Assembly: GCA_002897855.1 (NCBI GenBank)
Contig: BDTO01000063.1
Coordinates: forward strand, 1 to 52,426
From: a bacterium BMS3Bbin05
GTDB lineage: Bacteria; Nitrospirota; Thermodesulfovibrionia; Thermodesulfovibrionales; BMS3Bbin05
Direction: 5' to 3'
Length of the DNA stretch: 52,426 nucleotides
A program made the translations under genes and the position numbers. This document shows, piece after piece, positions 17,791 through 28,005 of the stretch (positions are counted from its first letter, which is position 1; each line of letters starts with the position of its first letter). The notes beneath the pieces were generated by a model that saw nothing but the letters and a program-made list of their open reading frames with translations, was not told the DNA's origin and searched no databases.

Positions 17791-19152
17791 ATGAGCAATA
17801 AGATCATTGTAGTAGATGATGAAGAGGACATGCTTTCTCTGGTAGCAAGGATTATCAGTACACAGAGGGACTTCGGTATTTTAGAGGCGAAGACATCTAT
17901 AGAGGCGATGGAACTGATTTCCACTCATGATGTCAGCGTGATTCTCCTTGACATGAGAATGCCTGGGACGGACGGTATGGAACTCCTGAACAGAATTAAA
18001 GAGAGGTGGCCTGACAAAACGGTTATCATCATGACTGCTTACGGTTCGATAGAAAATGCAGTTGAGGCAATGAAAAAGGGGGCCTACGACTATATAACAA
18101 AACCGTTTCAGTACGACGATCTCTTGTTAGTGATAGACAGGGCATTTGAAAGGGTGCGGCTGCTGGATGACAGGCGGTATCTTCAGTCGGAACTGCAGAG
18201 ATGTTTTGGTTTCAGCGAGCTTATAGGAAACGATACGAAAATGGTAAAGATATATGAGACCATCAGAAACATCTCAACCACATCTGCCCCTGTACTCATA
18301 ACGGGGAAAAGTGGAACAGGAAAGGAACTTGTAGCAAGAGCAGTACACTTTGAGAGCGACAGGAAAGACAGACGCTTTATCGTCATAAACTGCGCTACGC
18401 TGCAGGAGACAATATTGGAAAGTGAACTTTTCGGGCATATCAGGGGAGCATTCACCGGCGCAATCCGGGACAAGAGAGGATTAATCGAAGAGGCTGACGG
18501 CGGCACTTTGTTTCTTGATGAAGTGGGAGATCTCGCACCCCGGATACAGGTTAAGCTTCTGCGTGTACTACAGGACGGAGAATTCCGCTCTATCGGAGAT
18601 CTGAAGGATAAAAAAGTAGATTTAAGGATTATCAGTGCGACGAATAGGAATTTGGAAGATGAGCTTTTAAAAGGCTCTTTCAGGGAAGATCTATACTATC
18701 GTCTGAAGGTTATAAGCATAAATATGCCCCCACTCAGGGAGAGGAAGGAAGATATCCCACTTTTAGCGAATTATTTTATGAAGAAATATGCAAAGAAGTA
18801 TGAGAAAAAGATTGTAGATATAACTGCTTCCGCCATGTGGTGCCTGATAAATAGTCCATGGAAAGGTAATGTGAGGGAGTTGGAAAATACGATTGCGAGG
18901 GGTATAGCAATTTCTAATGACTCAATCATCGATGAAAGAGATTTATTCTCCGAGGAATACAGTTCCCCGGATATAAGCTTTAAGACAGCAAAGAAAAAGG
19001 CATTAACGGATTTTTACAGAACCTATATAACATCGGTATTAACAAGAAATAATGGTAATATTTCAAGGGCTGCTGAAGACTGCGGCATAAAAAGACAATC
19101 ACTTCAGCAGATAATGAAACGCTGCGGCATAAATCCGGATGACTTTCGATAG
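17791..19152 (+). CDS. NtrC-family sigma-54-dependent response regulator
   Basis: This protein has about 453 residues. The receiver domain (residues 1-120) has IIVVDDEED and the phosphoacceptor Asp in ILLDMRMPG, with the Lys in YDYITKPF. The AAA+ domain has Walker A GKSGTGKE, GAFTGA (contact with sigma-54) in HIRGAFTGAIRDK, Walker B GGTLFLDEVGD and the Arg finger region LREDLYYRL-like. The C-terminus has a Fis-type helix-turn-helix (GNISRAAEDCGIKRQSLQQI). The ATG at 17791 is preferred over an upstream TTG at 17773 because GGAG lies 8-9 bases before it. It is the natural partner of the upstream kinase. Confidence 0.95.
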   Translation: MSNKIIVVDDEEDMLSLVARIISTQRDFGILEAKTSIEAMELISTHDVSVILLDMRMPGTDGMELLNRIKERWPDKTVIIMTAYGSIENAVEAMKKGAYDYITKPFQYDDLLLVIDRAFERVRLLDDRRYLQSELQRCFGFSELIGNDTKMVKIYETIRNISTTSAPVLITGKSGTGKELVARAVHFESDRKDRRFIVINCATLQETILESELFGHIRGAFTGAIRDKRGLIEEADGGTLFLDEVGDLAPRIQVKLLRVLQDGEFRSIGDLKDKKVDLRIISATNRNLEDELLKGSFREDLYYRLKVISINMPPLRERKEDIPLLANYFMKKYAKKYEKKIVDITASAMWCLINSPWKGNVRELENTIARGIAISNDSIIDERDLFSEEYSSPDISFKTAKKKALTDFYRTYITSVLTRNNGNISRAAEDCGIKRQSLQQIMKRCGINPDDFR

Positions 19153-19171
19153 TGCAAGAAATACAATATTT

Positions 19172-19194
19172 GGTGCAATCTTGAAATTGCGCAT
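19172..19194. promoter_or_regulatory. Candidate upstream activator site
   Basis: GGTGCAAT and ATTGCGCATT form an imperfect inverted repeat (TGCAAT, 6-8 base gap, ATTGCGCA) about 150 bases before the sigma-54-like promoter, a normal position for an NtrC-type enhancer site. The assignment to the regulator encoded just upstream is inference. Confidence 0.4.
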
Positions 19195-19345
19195 TTAAAA
19201 CGTGCCTGTTTAAGCTTCTTTAAAGTTTTTTACTTATAAGCCTGCAATTAAAATATTGCTGTTTCTTTTATAACAAACTTCTTCGCTGTTTTATTTCTCC
19301 TTATTTTCCAATAAGTTAAAAATTTTTTCCTGCTTGTGCACTGCA

Positions 19346-19361
19346 TGGCATTAGAATTGCC
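19346..19361 (+). promoter_or_regulatory. Sigma-54-type (-24/-12) promoter
   Basis: TGGCATTAGAATTGCC keeps the invariant GG (19347-19348) and GC (19359-19360) exactly ten bases apart, close to the consensus TGGCAC-N5-TTGC. It lies about 80 bases before the receiver gene at 19440 and after a gene for a sigma-54 activator, so the target is probably the receiver and the heme-barrel gene downstream. Confidence 0.65.
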
Positions 19362-19439
19362 ATTACATTTTAGTAGTTTTTCTAACCCTCCTAAGCAGGG
19401 ATAGACAATGTCTGATGTCTATCCCTGTGAATATAATGC

Positions 19440-19823
19440 ATGAACAGAAAGATTCTTGTTATAGATGATGAAAAGAATATGTGTACCCTTTGCAGGAGAG
19501 TTTTGAACAAAAAGGGCTTTGATGTAAAAATCACTACCAGTGCTTTAGATGCCATCGGCCTGGTGGAAAAAGAAGATTTTATGCTCCTTGTTGTTGATTT
19601 GAGAATGCCTGAGATGGGCGGGGTCGAATTCATAAAAAGGGCGCGGCAGGCAGGTTTCAGGAATAAATGCATCATCGTTACAGCCTATCCGAACATCGAT
19701 GCGATGAAAGAGGCAAAAAAACAGGGCGTCTCTGATTTTCTTATCAAACCATTCAGTATCCTTGAGCTTGAGGAAGCGGTCTTGCGTGCTGTTGATATTA
19801 CAGAGCATAAGGAGGTGGTATGA
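19440..19823 (+). CDS. Single-domain response regulator (CheY-like receiver)
   Basis: This 127-residue protein contains one receiver domain only: KILVIDDEKNMC with the acidic pair, VVDLRMPEMGG with the phosphoacceptor Asp, IIVTAYPN with the Thr, and FLIKPFSI with the conserved Lys. No output domain follows. It may act as a phosphate sink or shuttle for the neighbouring kinase/NtrC pair, or control a protein directly. It is preceded by the sigma-54-like promoter and followed after about 80 bases by the heme-barrel gene. Confidence 0.9.
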   Translation: MNRKILVIDDEKNMCTLCRRVLNKKGFDVKITTSALDAIGLVEKEDFMLLVVDLRMPEMGGVEFIKRARQAGFRNKCIIVTAYPNIDAMKEAKKQGVSDFLIKPFSILELEEAVLRAVDITEHKEVV

Positions 19824-19904
19824 TGTAACAGGCCATTAAAGACAGATATTTCGAAAACAGAAATTTATTAATTCTCAAAAATGTGCATTTTAAACGGAGG
19901 AAAC

Positions 19905-21132
19905 ATGTCAAAAAAAATGATAGCTTTATTCGCCCTGATGATATTTATGGCAGGGCTTTCGGTCTTCTCAACAAAAAGCGAGGCGATGCCGAACTTCGCA
20001 AGAAAATACAGTGCAGACTGCACGATGTGTCATACAATTATTCCTCAACTGAACAGGATTGGATATGAATTCAGGATGGCAGGCTACAGGCTTCCCTCTG
20101 AGATCGGCAAAGATGAAAAAACTTTCAAGCTCGGTGATTTTTTTGCCGCAAGGATACAGACACACTATTCATGGAAGAAGCATACCGATGTGAACTCCGC
20201 AAACGATCACACCGACAGCCAGCTTAAATTCAAAGAATTTACGATGTACCCGCTTACAGGTTCGTGGGGGAAATATTTTGGTTCCCTTGCAGAGCTCTCT
20301 GTAGGTATCCCGGAAGAATGGGAGGTAGAAAACGCCTATGTAAGGGGAGTCTATGGAAATGAAAACGGATGGTTTGAAGGCAGGGTCGGCGTCTTTCACG
20401 CATGGGAGGGCTTTGGTGCATCCGACACAGGCCGCTCGGGACCATGAGGCCATTAATTCAGGGTAAAATGGGGAAGGGAGTACCATTTAAGGCATGGCCC
20501 GGGGGTGAGACGGGAGCGGAAGTCGGTTATTATTCTGCAAAGACAGGGACTGCTGTCTCAGCAGTCCTCTGGAACGGAATGAATGCTGCTGGTAATGCAT
20601 CGGGAAAAACACAGGGGGCCAACCCGGATATAATGATAAAGACATCCAGCTCTTTGTTAACCAGTTTATCCGCGATGATTCGGCCGTAAGCATCTATTAC
20701 TATAGGGGTGTAGCTCCATTCCCGGCTTCGGGCGTCCAGACAAGAGACAGCTATCAGAGATTGATAGCTTACGCAAACTTCTGGCCAGTACGTGAAAAGC
20801 TTAACCTTAAGGCAGGTTATGGTTATGGTCATGATTCCTTGAGTGACAATACTGTTGCAGGCGGCGCAAATGTCGGAAACAGCAAAGGCTTCTTTGGTGA
20901 GGCTGATTATATTGTAATTCCGGCTAAAATGGAAGTGGGCGCACGCTACGATTATCTCGACCCATCAAGCAAGGTTAGCCATAACAACCAGAAGGCATAT
21001 ACATTTTCCGTCAATGCCCCGATTATGCACGGAATGCAATTCATCGGAGATTATCAGCATAAAACTTCAGAACAGCCAACAGGCAAAAATAAGGATGACA
21101 CTCTTGAAGCAAGAGTAATCTTTATATGGTAA
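19905..21132 (+). pseudogene. Single-heme cytochrome plus outer-membrane barrel protein, two frameshifts
   Basis: Start ATG at 19905 has GGAGG six bases upstream. A signal peptide (MSKKMIALFALMIFMAGLSV...) precedes one heme motif, CTMCH, near mature residue 15, in a setting (PQLNRIGYEFRMAGYRLP) known from hypothetical heme-binding porin-like proteins. The rest is beta-rich (FGEADYIVIPAKMEVGARYD; TLEARVIFIW ends in an aromatic residue as barrels do). Three frames are needed: breaks near 20435-20445 (CGGGACC) and near 20628-20640 (GGATATAATGATAAA), each repaired by adding one base. An outer-membrane redox or pore role is inferred. As written, the protein would stop after about 180 residues. Confidence 0.75.
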
Positions 21133-21192
21133 GCTAACGATTCTGTGCCGGGGTCCCATTCCACAGGGATCTCGGCTATTCTATATTATTTA

Positions 21193-21333
21193 GAGTCTGT
21201 GTATAAATTGCCGTTTTTTATTTTTGTCATGCCCGAAGTCTGTAATCGGGCATCCGGAACTTATTGAAAAGAATAGATTCCCCGACTAAGTCGGGAAATG
21301 ACAGATAGAGAGACTGACTTTATACACAGACTC
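21193..21333. repeat. MITE-like element, copy 2
   Basis: Perfect 15-bp ends GAGTCTGTGTATAAA and TTTATACACAGACTC. Flanks are TATTTA on the left and TAAATA on the right, so only the TA/TA pattern is shared and no clean duplication remains. Interior hairpins match copy 1. It makes up most of the 385-bp gap before the tRNA cluster, where nothing else is visible. Confidence 0.85.
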
Positions 21334-21517
21334 TAAATAAAGGCAAACAAATGGATTTGCATAATGCAACCTTGTTGGTATCCAAATAAAATACTCGTGT
21401 ACACCGAGAAATTGACCCTGAAATCCTTTCAATGTTCCTATCACATTTTCCATATCGGTATTTGGAGTAATGTTTAAAATTTGACTTTTGCAATATATAT
21501 TTCTTATTTTAGTAATT

Positions 21518-21595
<78 letters not shown>

Positions 21596-21596
21596 A

Positions 21597-21673
<77 letters not shown>

Positions 21674-21754
21674 ATAATGCCGGGTGTTTGCGGGGTGTGG
21701 CGTTGGCAGTATCCCTGCGAAAATGACTACGGAATGACTACATTTTAGGGACAT

Positions 21755-21803
21755 GTCTTTATAAGCAGTGGGCCGGGAGATCGAGTCCCTTACAGGTGCG
21801 CCA
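21755..21803 (+). repeat. Decayed 3' half of tRNA-Arg (candidate attachment-site remnant)
   Basis: TATAAGCAGTGGGCCGGGAG, then ATCGAGTCCC and GGTGCGCCA, copy the anticodon-stem-to-CCA half of the preceding tRNA-Arg with a few mismatches. There is no 5' half. Such partial copies are left by integrases that use tRNA 3' ends. About 80 bp separate it from the intact gene, and these contain a direct repeat AATGACTAC. Confidence 0.65.
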
Positions 21804-21904
21804 TATTCCTGATAGTGAATCTACAAAACCCATTTTGAGTTGACGGATTTTATTATATTGATTTAATATAATACCTGTTGTCGTTCTTTTAATAATATTT
21901 TTAT

Positions 21905-21982
21905 GGTGAGCGTAGCTCAACTGGTCAGAGCACTGGACTGTGGCTCCAGGGGTTGGGGGTTCAAGTCCCCTCGCTCACCCCA
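21905..21982 (+). tRNA. tRNA-His (anticodon GTG)
   Basis: Acceptor arms GTGAGCG and CGCTCAC, with an extra G at position -1 (base 21905) opposite the C discriminator, as tRNA-His requires. The anticodon loop is CTGTGGC, and CCA is encoded. Confidence 0.95.
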
Positions 21983-22056
21983 TGAACATCAGGGATCAGG
22001 GGGTCGTAATCAGGGGTTAGCAACTTAAGAAATCAATCCCCAACCCTTGGAATAAT

Positions 22057-22133
22057 GCGCCTGTAGCTCAGTGGATTAGAGCGGAGGTCTCCGGAACCTC
22101 AGGTCGGAGGTTCGAATCCTCTCAGGCGCGCCA
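22057..22133 (+). tRNA. tRNA-Arg (anticodon CCG)
   Basis: Acceptor arms GCGCCTG and CAGGCGC. The anticodon stem GAGGT/ACCTC holds loop CTCCGGA, giving CCG. The T-arm is GGAGGTTCGAATCCTC, and CCA is encoded. Confidence 0.94.
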
Positions 22134-22234
22134 CTAAATTTTCTGAAGTGAATATTTCAGTGATTGGTTGTTTTTTTAGTCTCAAGGCCGTTACCATATC
22201 TTCAATTACTATTCACTATTGACTGTCTTTAAGT

Positions 22235-22310
<76 letters not shown>

Positions 22311-22456
22311 TCTTTAAAATTATTCTACCAAATACAATCCATAAATGCAGAAAAGTAATCTCTGAGCGGCTTGCCCTTCGCTTTTGCTCAGGGCGTACGT
22401 CATTTTATCCGCCTTTGGCGGACACCGGGAAAAATATTATTTTTAAATTCTAAGTA

Positions 22457-22597
22457 GTGTCTGTGTATAAATTGCTGTTTTTTATTTTTGTCATGCCCGA
22501 AGTCTGTAATCCGGCATTCGGAACTTATTGAAAAGAATAGATTCCCCGACTAAGTCGGGAAATGACAGATAGAGAGACTTACTTTATACACAGACTC
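22457..22597. repeat. MITE-like element, copy 3
   Basis: Ends are GTGTCTGTGTATAAA and TTTATACACAGACTC, with an exact 6-bp duplication TAAGTA on both sides (22451-22456 and 22598-22603). It sits in the 406-bp gap between tRNA-Lys and rubrerythrin. The rest of the gap has only a small TCCGCCTTTGGCGGA palindrome near 22410. Confidence 0.88.
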
Positions 22598-22716
22598 TAA
22601 GTAGTATTGAAGGGCAATCTTCGGCGTCGAAAAATTTCTACCGGCAATTATCCTTTCCTTTCTGTTTCTGACATAATGGCTGTTATTGCCCTTCTGAGGT
22701 TTCCACCAGCTTGCTA

Positions 22717-23295
22717 TTAGTAATTCTCACACAGCAGTTCATAATATGCCTGTGGATGTGCACAGGCCGGACACTTGTCAGGTGCTTCTTGTCCCTCATG
22801 GACATATCCACAATTGCGGCATTTCCACTTAACCACAGTATCTTTCTTGAACACCTTTCCCTCTTTTATATTCTTAAGTAGTTTTCTGTATCGTATCTCA
22901 TGCTGTTCTTCGACTTCAGCAATTTCCTTAAATACATCGGCTATCTCTTCAAACCCTTCTTCCCGTGCTGTTTCTTCCGCCTCTTTGTAAAGCTTGGTCC
23001 ACTCAAGGTTTTCCCCGGCTGCTGCGGCCTCAAGATTCTCTGCAGTATCATTTATCATTCCTGCCGGATAACTGGCAGTGATCTCCAAATCCTCACCTTC
23101 TAAGAACATGAAAAACCTCTTGGCGTGCTCTTTTTCATTATCTGCGGTCTCTAAGAAAATTGCTGCTATCTGTTCTAATCCGGCTTTTCTTGCAACAGAA
23201 GAAAAATAAGTGTAACGATTTCTTGCCTGTGACTCTCCGGCAAAACTTGCCAGCAGGTTTTTTTCTGTCTTTGTTCCTTTAACTGATTTCCCCAT
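22717..23295 (-). CDS. Rubrerythrin
   Basis: This 192-residue peroxide-reducing di-iron protein acts in the cytoplasm of anaerobes. The ferritin-like domain (residues 1-145) carries ligand motifs FAGESQARNRY, ETADNEKEHAKRF and EEQHEIRYRKLL. A C-terminal rubredoxin-like domain (about 155-192) has CRNCG and CPAC for one iron. SD GGAGG lies nine bases before the ATG. It is clustered with katG, a PerR-like regulator and a broken small cytochrome, giving a peroxide-defence locus. Confidence 0.97.
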   Translation of the reverse strand: MGKSVKGTKTEKNLLASFAGESQARNRYTYFSSVARKAGLEQIAAIFLETADNEKEHAKRFFMFLEGEDLEITASYPAGMINDTAENLEAAAAGENLEWTKLYKEAEETAREEGFEEIADVFKEIAEVEEQHEIRYRKLLKNIKEGKVFKKDTVVKWKCRNCGYVHEGQEAPDKCPACAHPQAYYELLCENY

Positions 23296-23352
23296 TTGTC
23301 ATAACCTCCTTTTTAGTTCTTTATCTAATAAATTGATAAAAATATTATACTC

Positions 23353-23651
23353 TTACTTCCCGTATTCTTCAGCAAGATAATCTATGATTATCTTTGCTTC
23401 TTCATCAGTTATGGGACAGCCGTTCTTATCCTTCATTCTCATCACAGTTGCGTCCCATCCCTTTTTTTGATTTTTTCTTTGTTTTGGTCTGTCAATAGAG
23501 TGACAGATACTCATTTGCTTTCAAACAGCTGTTGTGAATCTGTTATCTCTTTATCTTCGGCTAAAGCGGTATACCATGCCCCGGATAATACGATCGCGCT
23601 GCATATAAGAACTGCAATAATGGTTTTTTTCATGAGTTTCTCTTTCCCCAT
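23353..23651 (-). pseudogene. Small c-type cytochrome broken at the heme codon
   Basis: From ATG 23651 (or 23633) a signal peptide (MKKTIIAVLICSAIVLSGAW) leads to LFESK, and the frame then hits TGA. In the next frame the sequence continues SICH, then KGWDATVMRMKDKNGCPIT and IIIDYLAEEYGK, a typical small mono-heme cytochrome c end. One missing base changes the expected TGC-AGT (first heme Cys) to TGAGT, so the heme motif CSICH is lost. It lies between katG and rubrerythrin and could have carried electrons in peroxide reduction. The frames are clear; the intact protein is reconstructed. Confidence 0.8.
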
Positions 23652-23756
23652 GTCTTTTAAACGGTTATTTGTTAACTCAGTTAATGTCTACTTTGCAGTT
23701 GCCCTGGCCCTTTCCTCCTGAGACATGCCGGCAAGCCTTTCTACTATCTTTTACGT

Positions 23757-26105
<2,349 letters not shown>

Positions 26106-26166
26106 TTACAATATAGTAGTTAATACTATTTAAAATCAAAAAAATATTATTACCACTGCTTAACTT

Positions 26167-26601
26167 TCAACGGCATTTACTACAAACACCTTCTATGCAT
26201 ACCCTCTTTCTTAATACAGTGAATTTGTTCTTGATTTCATCCGGAATTTCCATGCTGTCATAATCTTTATTATGAAAGTCTATTATCCTGTTACATTTAA
26301 TACATCTTAAATGGTGATGGCTTTCAGTATCAGAATCAAAACGCTTGGGTCCGCCACAACCTTCAACGACATTGACCAGACCAATCTTTGCAAAAGTCAG
26401 GACTGTTCTATTGACAGTGTCAAAGGATATGTTAGGAAAGACCTTCCTTGCCTTCCTGAAAATGGCGTCCGCTGAAGGGTGATCCTTTGACTTATGTAAT
26501 TCTTTATATATAACAGTGCGTTGTGGTGTTATTCTGAGATTATGTTCTTTGCATTTATCCCGAAATAAATTCATTGATACATTATTGTCTTTTATTGCCA
26601 T
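26167..26601 (-). CDS. Fur-family peroxide regulator (PerR-like)
   Basis: This 144-residue metal-dependent repressor has a winged-helix N-domain (RITPQRTVIYKEL; PSADAIFRKARKVFPNISFD) and a dimerisation domain with HHHLRCIKC and VCSKC, the four zinc Cys. At the position that tells PerR (Asp) from Fur (Glu) the sequence reads IIDF, with Asp. It neighbours katG and rubrerythrin. The promoter at 26607-26635 leaves almost no 5' leader, and no SD precedes the ATG, so the transcript may be leaderless. Other Fur-family roles remain possible. Confidence 0.88.
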   Translation of the reverse strand: MAIKDNNVSMNLFRDKCKEHNLRITPQRTVIYKELHKSKDHPSADAIFRKARKVFPNISFDTVNRTVLTFAKIGLVNVVEGCGGPKRFDSDTESHHHLRCIKCNRIIDFHNKDYDSMEIPDEIKNKFTVLRKRVCIEGVCSKCR

Positions 26602-26606
26602 AATTA

Positions 26607-26635
26607 ACTATATAGGAATAATTCCTATTTGTCAA
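26607..26635 (-). promoter_or_regulatory. Promoter of the PerR-like gene with operator in the spacer
   Basis: -35 TTGACA (26630-26635), 17-base spacer, -10 TATAGT (26607-26612). The spacer holds TAGGAAT-T-ATTCCTA (26613-26627), a perfect 7-1-7 inverted repeat, the geometry of Fur/PerR boxes. The start codon lies five bases after the -10 box. Autorepression is a natural reading. Confidence 0.75.
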
Positions 26636-26646
26636 GTATCTAAATA

Positions 26647-26789
26647 ATGTCTGTCCATAAAGTCAGTCCCTCTATCTGTCATTCCGGCAGCCCTCAAGCC
26701 GGAATCTGTTCTTTTCAATAAGTTTAGGATACCCAATTACAGATTTCGGGCATGACAAAAACAAGAAATGGCAGTTTATACACAGACTC
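26647..26789. repeat. MITE-like element, copy 4
   Basis: Left end ATGTCTGTCCATAAA, right end TTTATACACAGACTC: the two ends come from different end variants (CCAT and GTAT). It is oriented opposite to copies 1-3. Left flank TAAATA, joined to copy 5 by TATTCA. Confidence 0.83.
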
Positions 26790-26795
26790 TATTCA

Positions 26796-26935
26796 GAGTC
26801 TGTCCATAAAGTCAGTCCCTCTATCTGTCATTTCCCGACTTAGTCGGGGAATCTATTCTTTTCAATAAGTTCCGGATGTCCCGAACGCTTTCGGGGCATG
26901 ACAAAAATAAAAAATGGTAATTTATGGACAGACTC
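26796..26935. repeat. MITE-like element, copy 5
   Basis: Both ends carry the variant GAGTCTGTCCATAAA / TTTATGGACAGACTC, so the change is matched on both arms. Right flank is TAAATA (26936-26941), identical to the left flank of copy 4 (26641-26646). The pair thus shares one outer duplication. Copies 4 and 5 fill most of the 419-bp gap; 26942-27020 shows nothing. Confidence 0.85.
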
Positions 26936-27020
26936 TAAATAAGGACAGGGGATGGATTATCCTGCTCGGTGTGACAACGTGGAACTTGCTACGACCTTGT
27001 CAATTATGGGGGCAGGCCAT

Positions 27021-27281
27021 TTATCGGGGAGCGTTTTCTTTACCGTCGATTAATTTCTTTATTGTATCTACTGCCTGCTGAACGGTCGTGATATTCGGGA
27101 TATCTTCGTCGCGGACAGAGACCTTGAATTTCTTCTCAAGTGCAACAGTAATCTCAATCGCCTTGATCGAGTCCACCTCCAGTTCTTCGGCCATGTTTGA
27201 CTCAGGCTTTATCTCTTCCTCCTCATATCCCGAGACATCGGCAATTATGGATACTACTTCCTTCTCAACATTTTCAACCAT
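27021..27281 (-). CDS. Acyl carrier protein-like
   Basis: This 86-residue acidic protein has EELEVDSIKAIEITVALE, where the Ser of DSIKA is the phosphopantetheine attachment site, and the DEDIPNITTVQQAVDTI third helix typical of ACPs. It carries acyl groups in the cytoplasm. It does not sit in a fab cluster, so it may be a special-purpose ACP. The gene at 27291 lies only nine bases upstream on the same strand and may share its transcript. The TTACCACC-type sequence before the ATG (GGTGGTAAA) serves as SD. Confidence 0.88.
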   Translation of the reverse strand: MVENVEKEVVSIIADVSGYEEEEIKPESNMAEELEVDSIKAIEITVALEKKFKVSVRDEDIPNITTVQQAVDTIKKLIDGKENAPR

Positions 27282-27290
27282 TTTACCACC

Positions 27291-27719
27291 TCACCTTAAT
27301 GACTGGTTATTTGATTCCGAATATTTCCTATCCCTGTAAAAACGGACTATTGTCCCATTTTTTCTCTTATCGTATTTATACAAGAGCCTGTTTCTGACCG
27401 CCCATTTAAGAATCTCCTTTTTGGCATGCCAGTCTCTATCCTCTTCTTGCACGAATACGGTATCGCGCAGGGTAGTGAAGGGAATTTCGCAATATCCATT
27501 CTTTTCAATACCACCGGTAATCTCATCCATAACGGCAAGGCAATCGTCCGTATGTGTCCGCTCTTCATACCATATCCTTCTGCATGAAACGCACTCATAC
27601 ATTTTGCGTTGATCAACTTCCGAAATTTCTATGTCTTTACCTTTGCAATAAGGACATCGGAGTCGCTGCTTCTTTTCTCCCCCATAATTGGGGAATAATC
27701 TCATTATCAATTCTCTCAA
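27291..27719 (-). CDS. Zinc-ribbon hypothetical protein
   Basis: This 142-residue protein has an N-terminal CPYC (about residues 23-26) and CVSC (about 43-46) pair forming a probable zinc ribbon, then a charged C-terminal half (WHAKKEILKWAVRNRLLYKY; IVRFYRDRKYSE) that may bind nucleic acid or protein. No enzyme motif is seen. It probably forms a two-gene unit with the ACP downstream. Function unknown. Confidence 0.65.
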   Translation of the reverse strand: MRELIMRLFPNYGGEKKQRLRCPYCKGKDIEISEVDQRKMYECVSCRRIWYEERTHTDDCLAVMDEITGGIEKNGYCEIPFTTLRDTVFVQEEDRDWHAKKEILKWAVRNRLLYKYDKRKNGTIVRFYRDRKYSESNNQSLR

Positions 27720-27940
27720 ATTATATCACCTTCAAAGTTCTAATATGGGCAAACGCCAATATTATATAACTCGGGCGACATATTATCAACATCATATTTC
27801 AGATAATTCCGGCCGCATCCATAAACTTCCGTACAGGGCTGAAATGATGCTGTTATCCTTTTGCCTGATTGCTGAATTCAGTAATAATGAAATTCTTTAC
27901 AGGATAATGTTAATTTTTATATGAAAATGCCTTATTATAA

Positions 27941-27967
27941 TTGACTTTTTTTTAGTTTTTATATAAT
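27941..27967 (+). promoter_or_regulatory. Candidate promoter of the decaheme operon
   Basis: TTGACT (27941-27946) and TATAAT (27962-27967), 15 bases apart, which is short but close to consensus in both boxes. The gene start is 39 bases downstream. Confidence 0.45.
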
Positions 27968-28005
27968 CTGTAATGGGAAAGATTTTTGATCCGGAGGATA
28001 ACGAA

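Noticed and set aside
22609-22694. GAAGGGCAAT / ATTGCCCTTC inverted pair
   Set aside because: The arms are only 10 bp with a 66-base loop; not strong enough to call a terminator or riboswitch.
27720-27940. Possible gene upstream of the decaheme operon
   Set aside because: The plus-strand frame there is short, without SD or family signal; only the promoter near 27941 is supportable.
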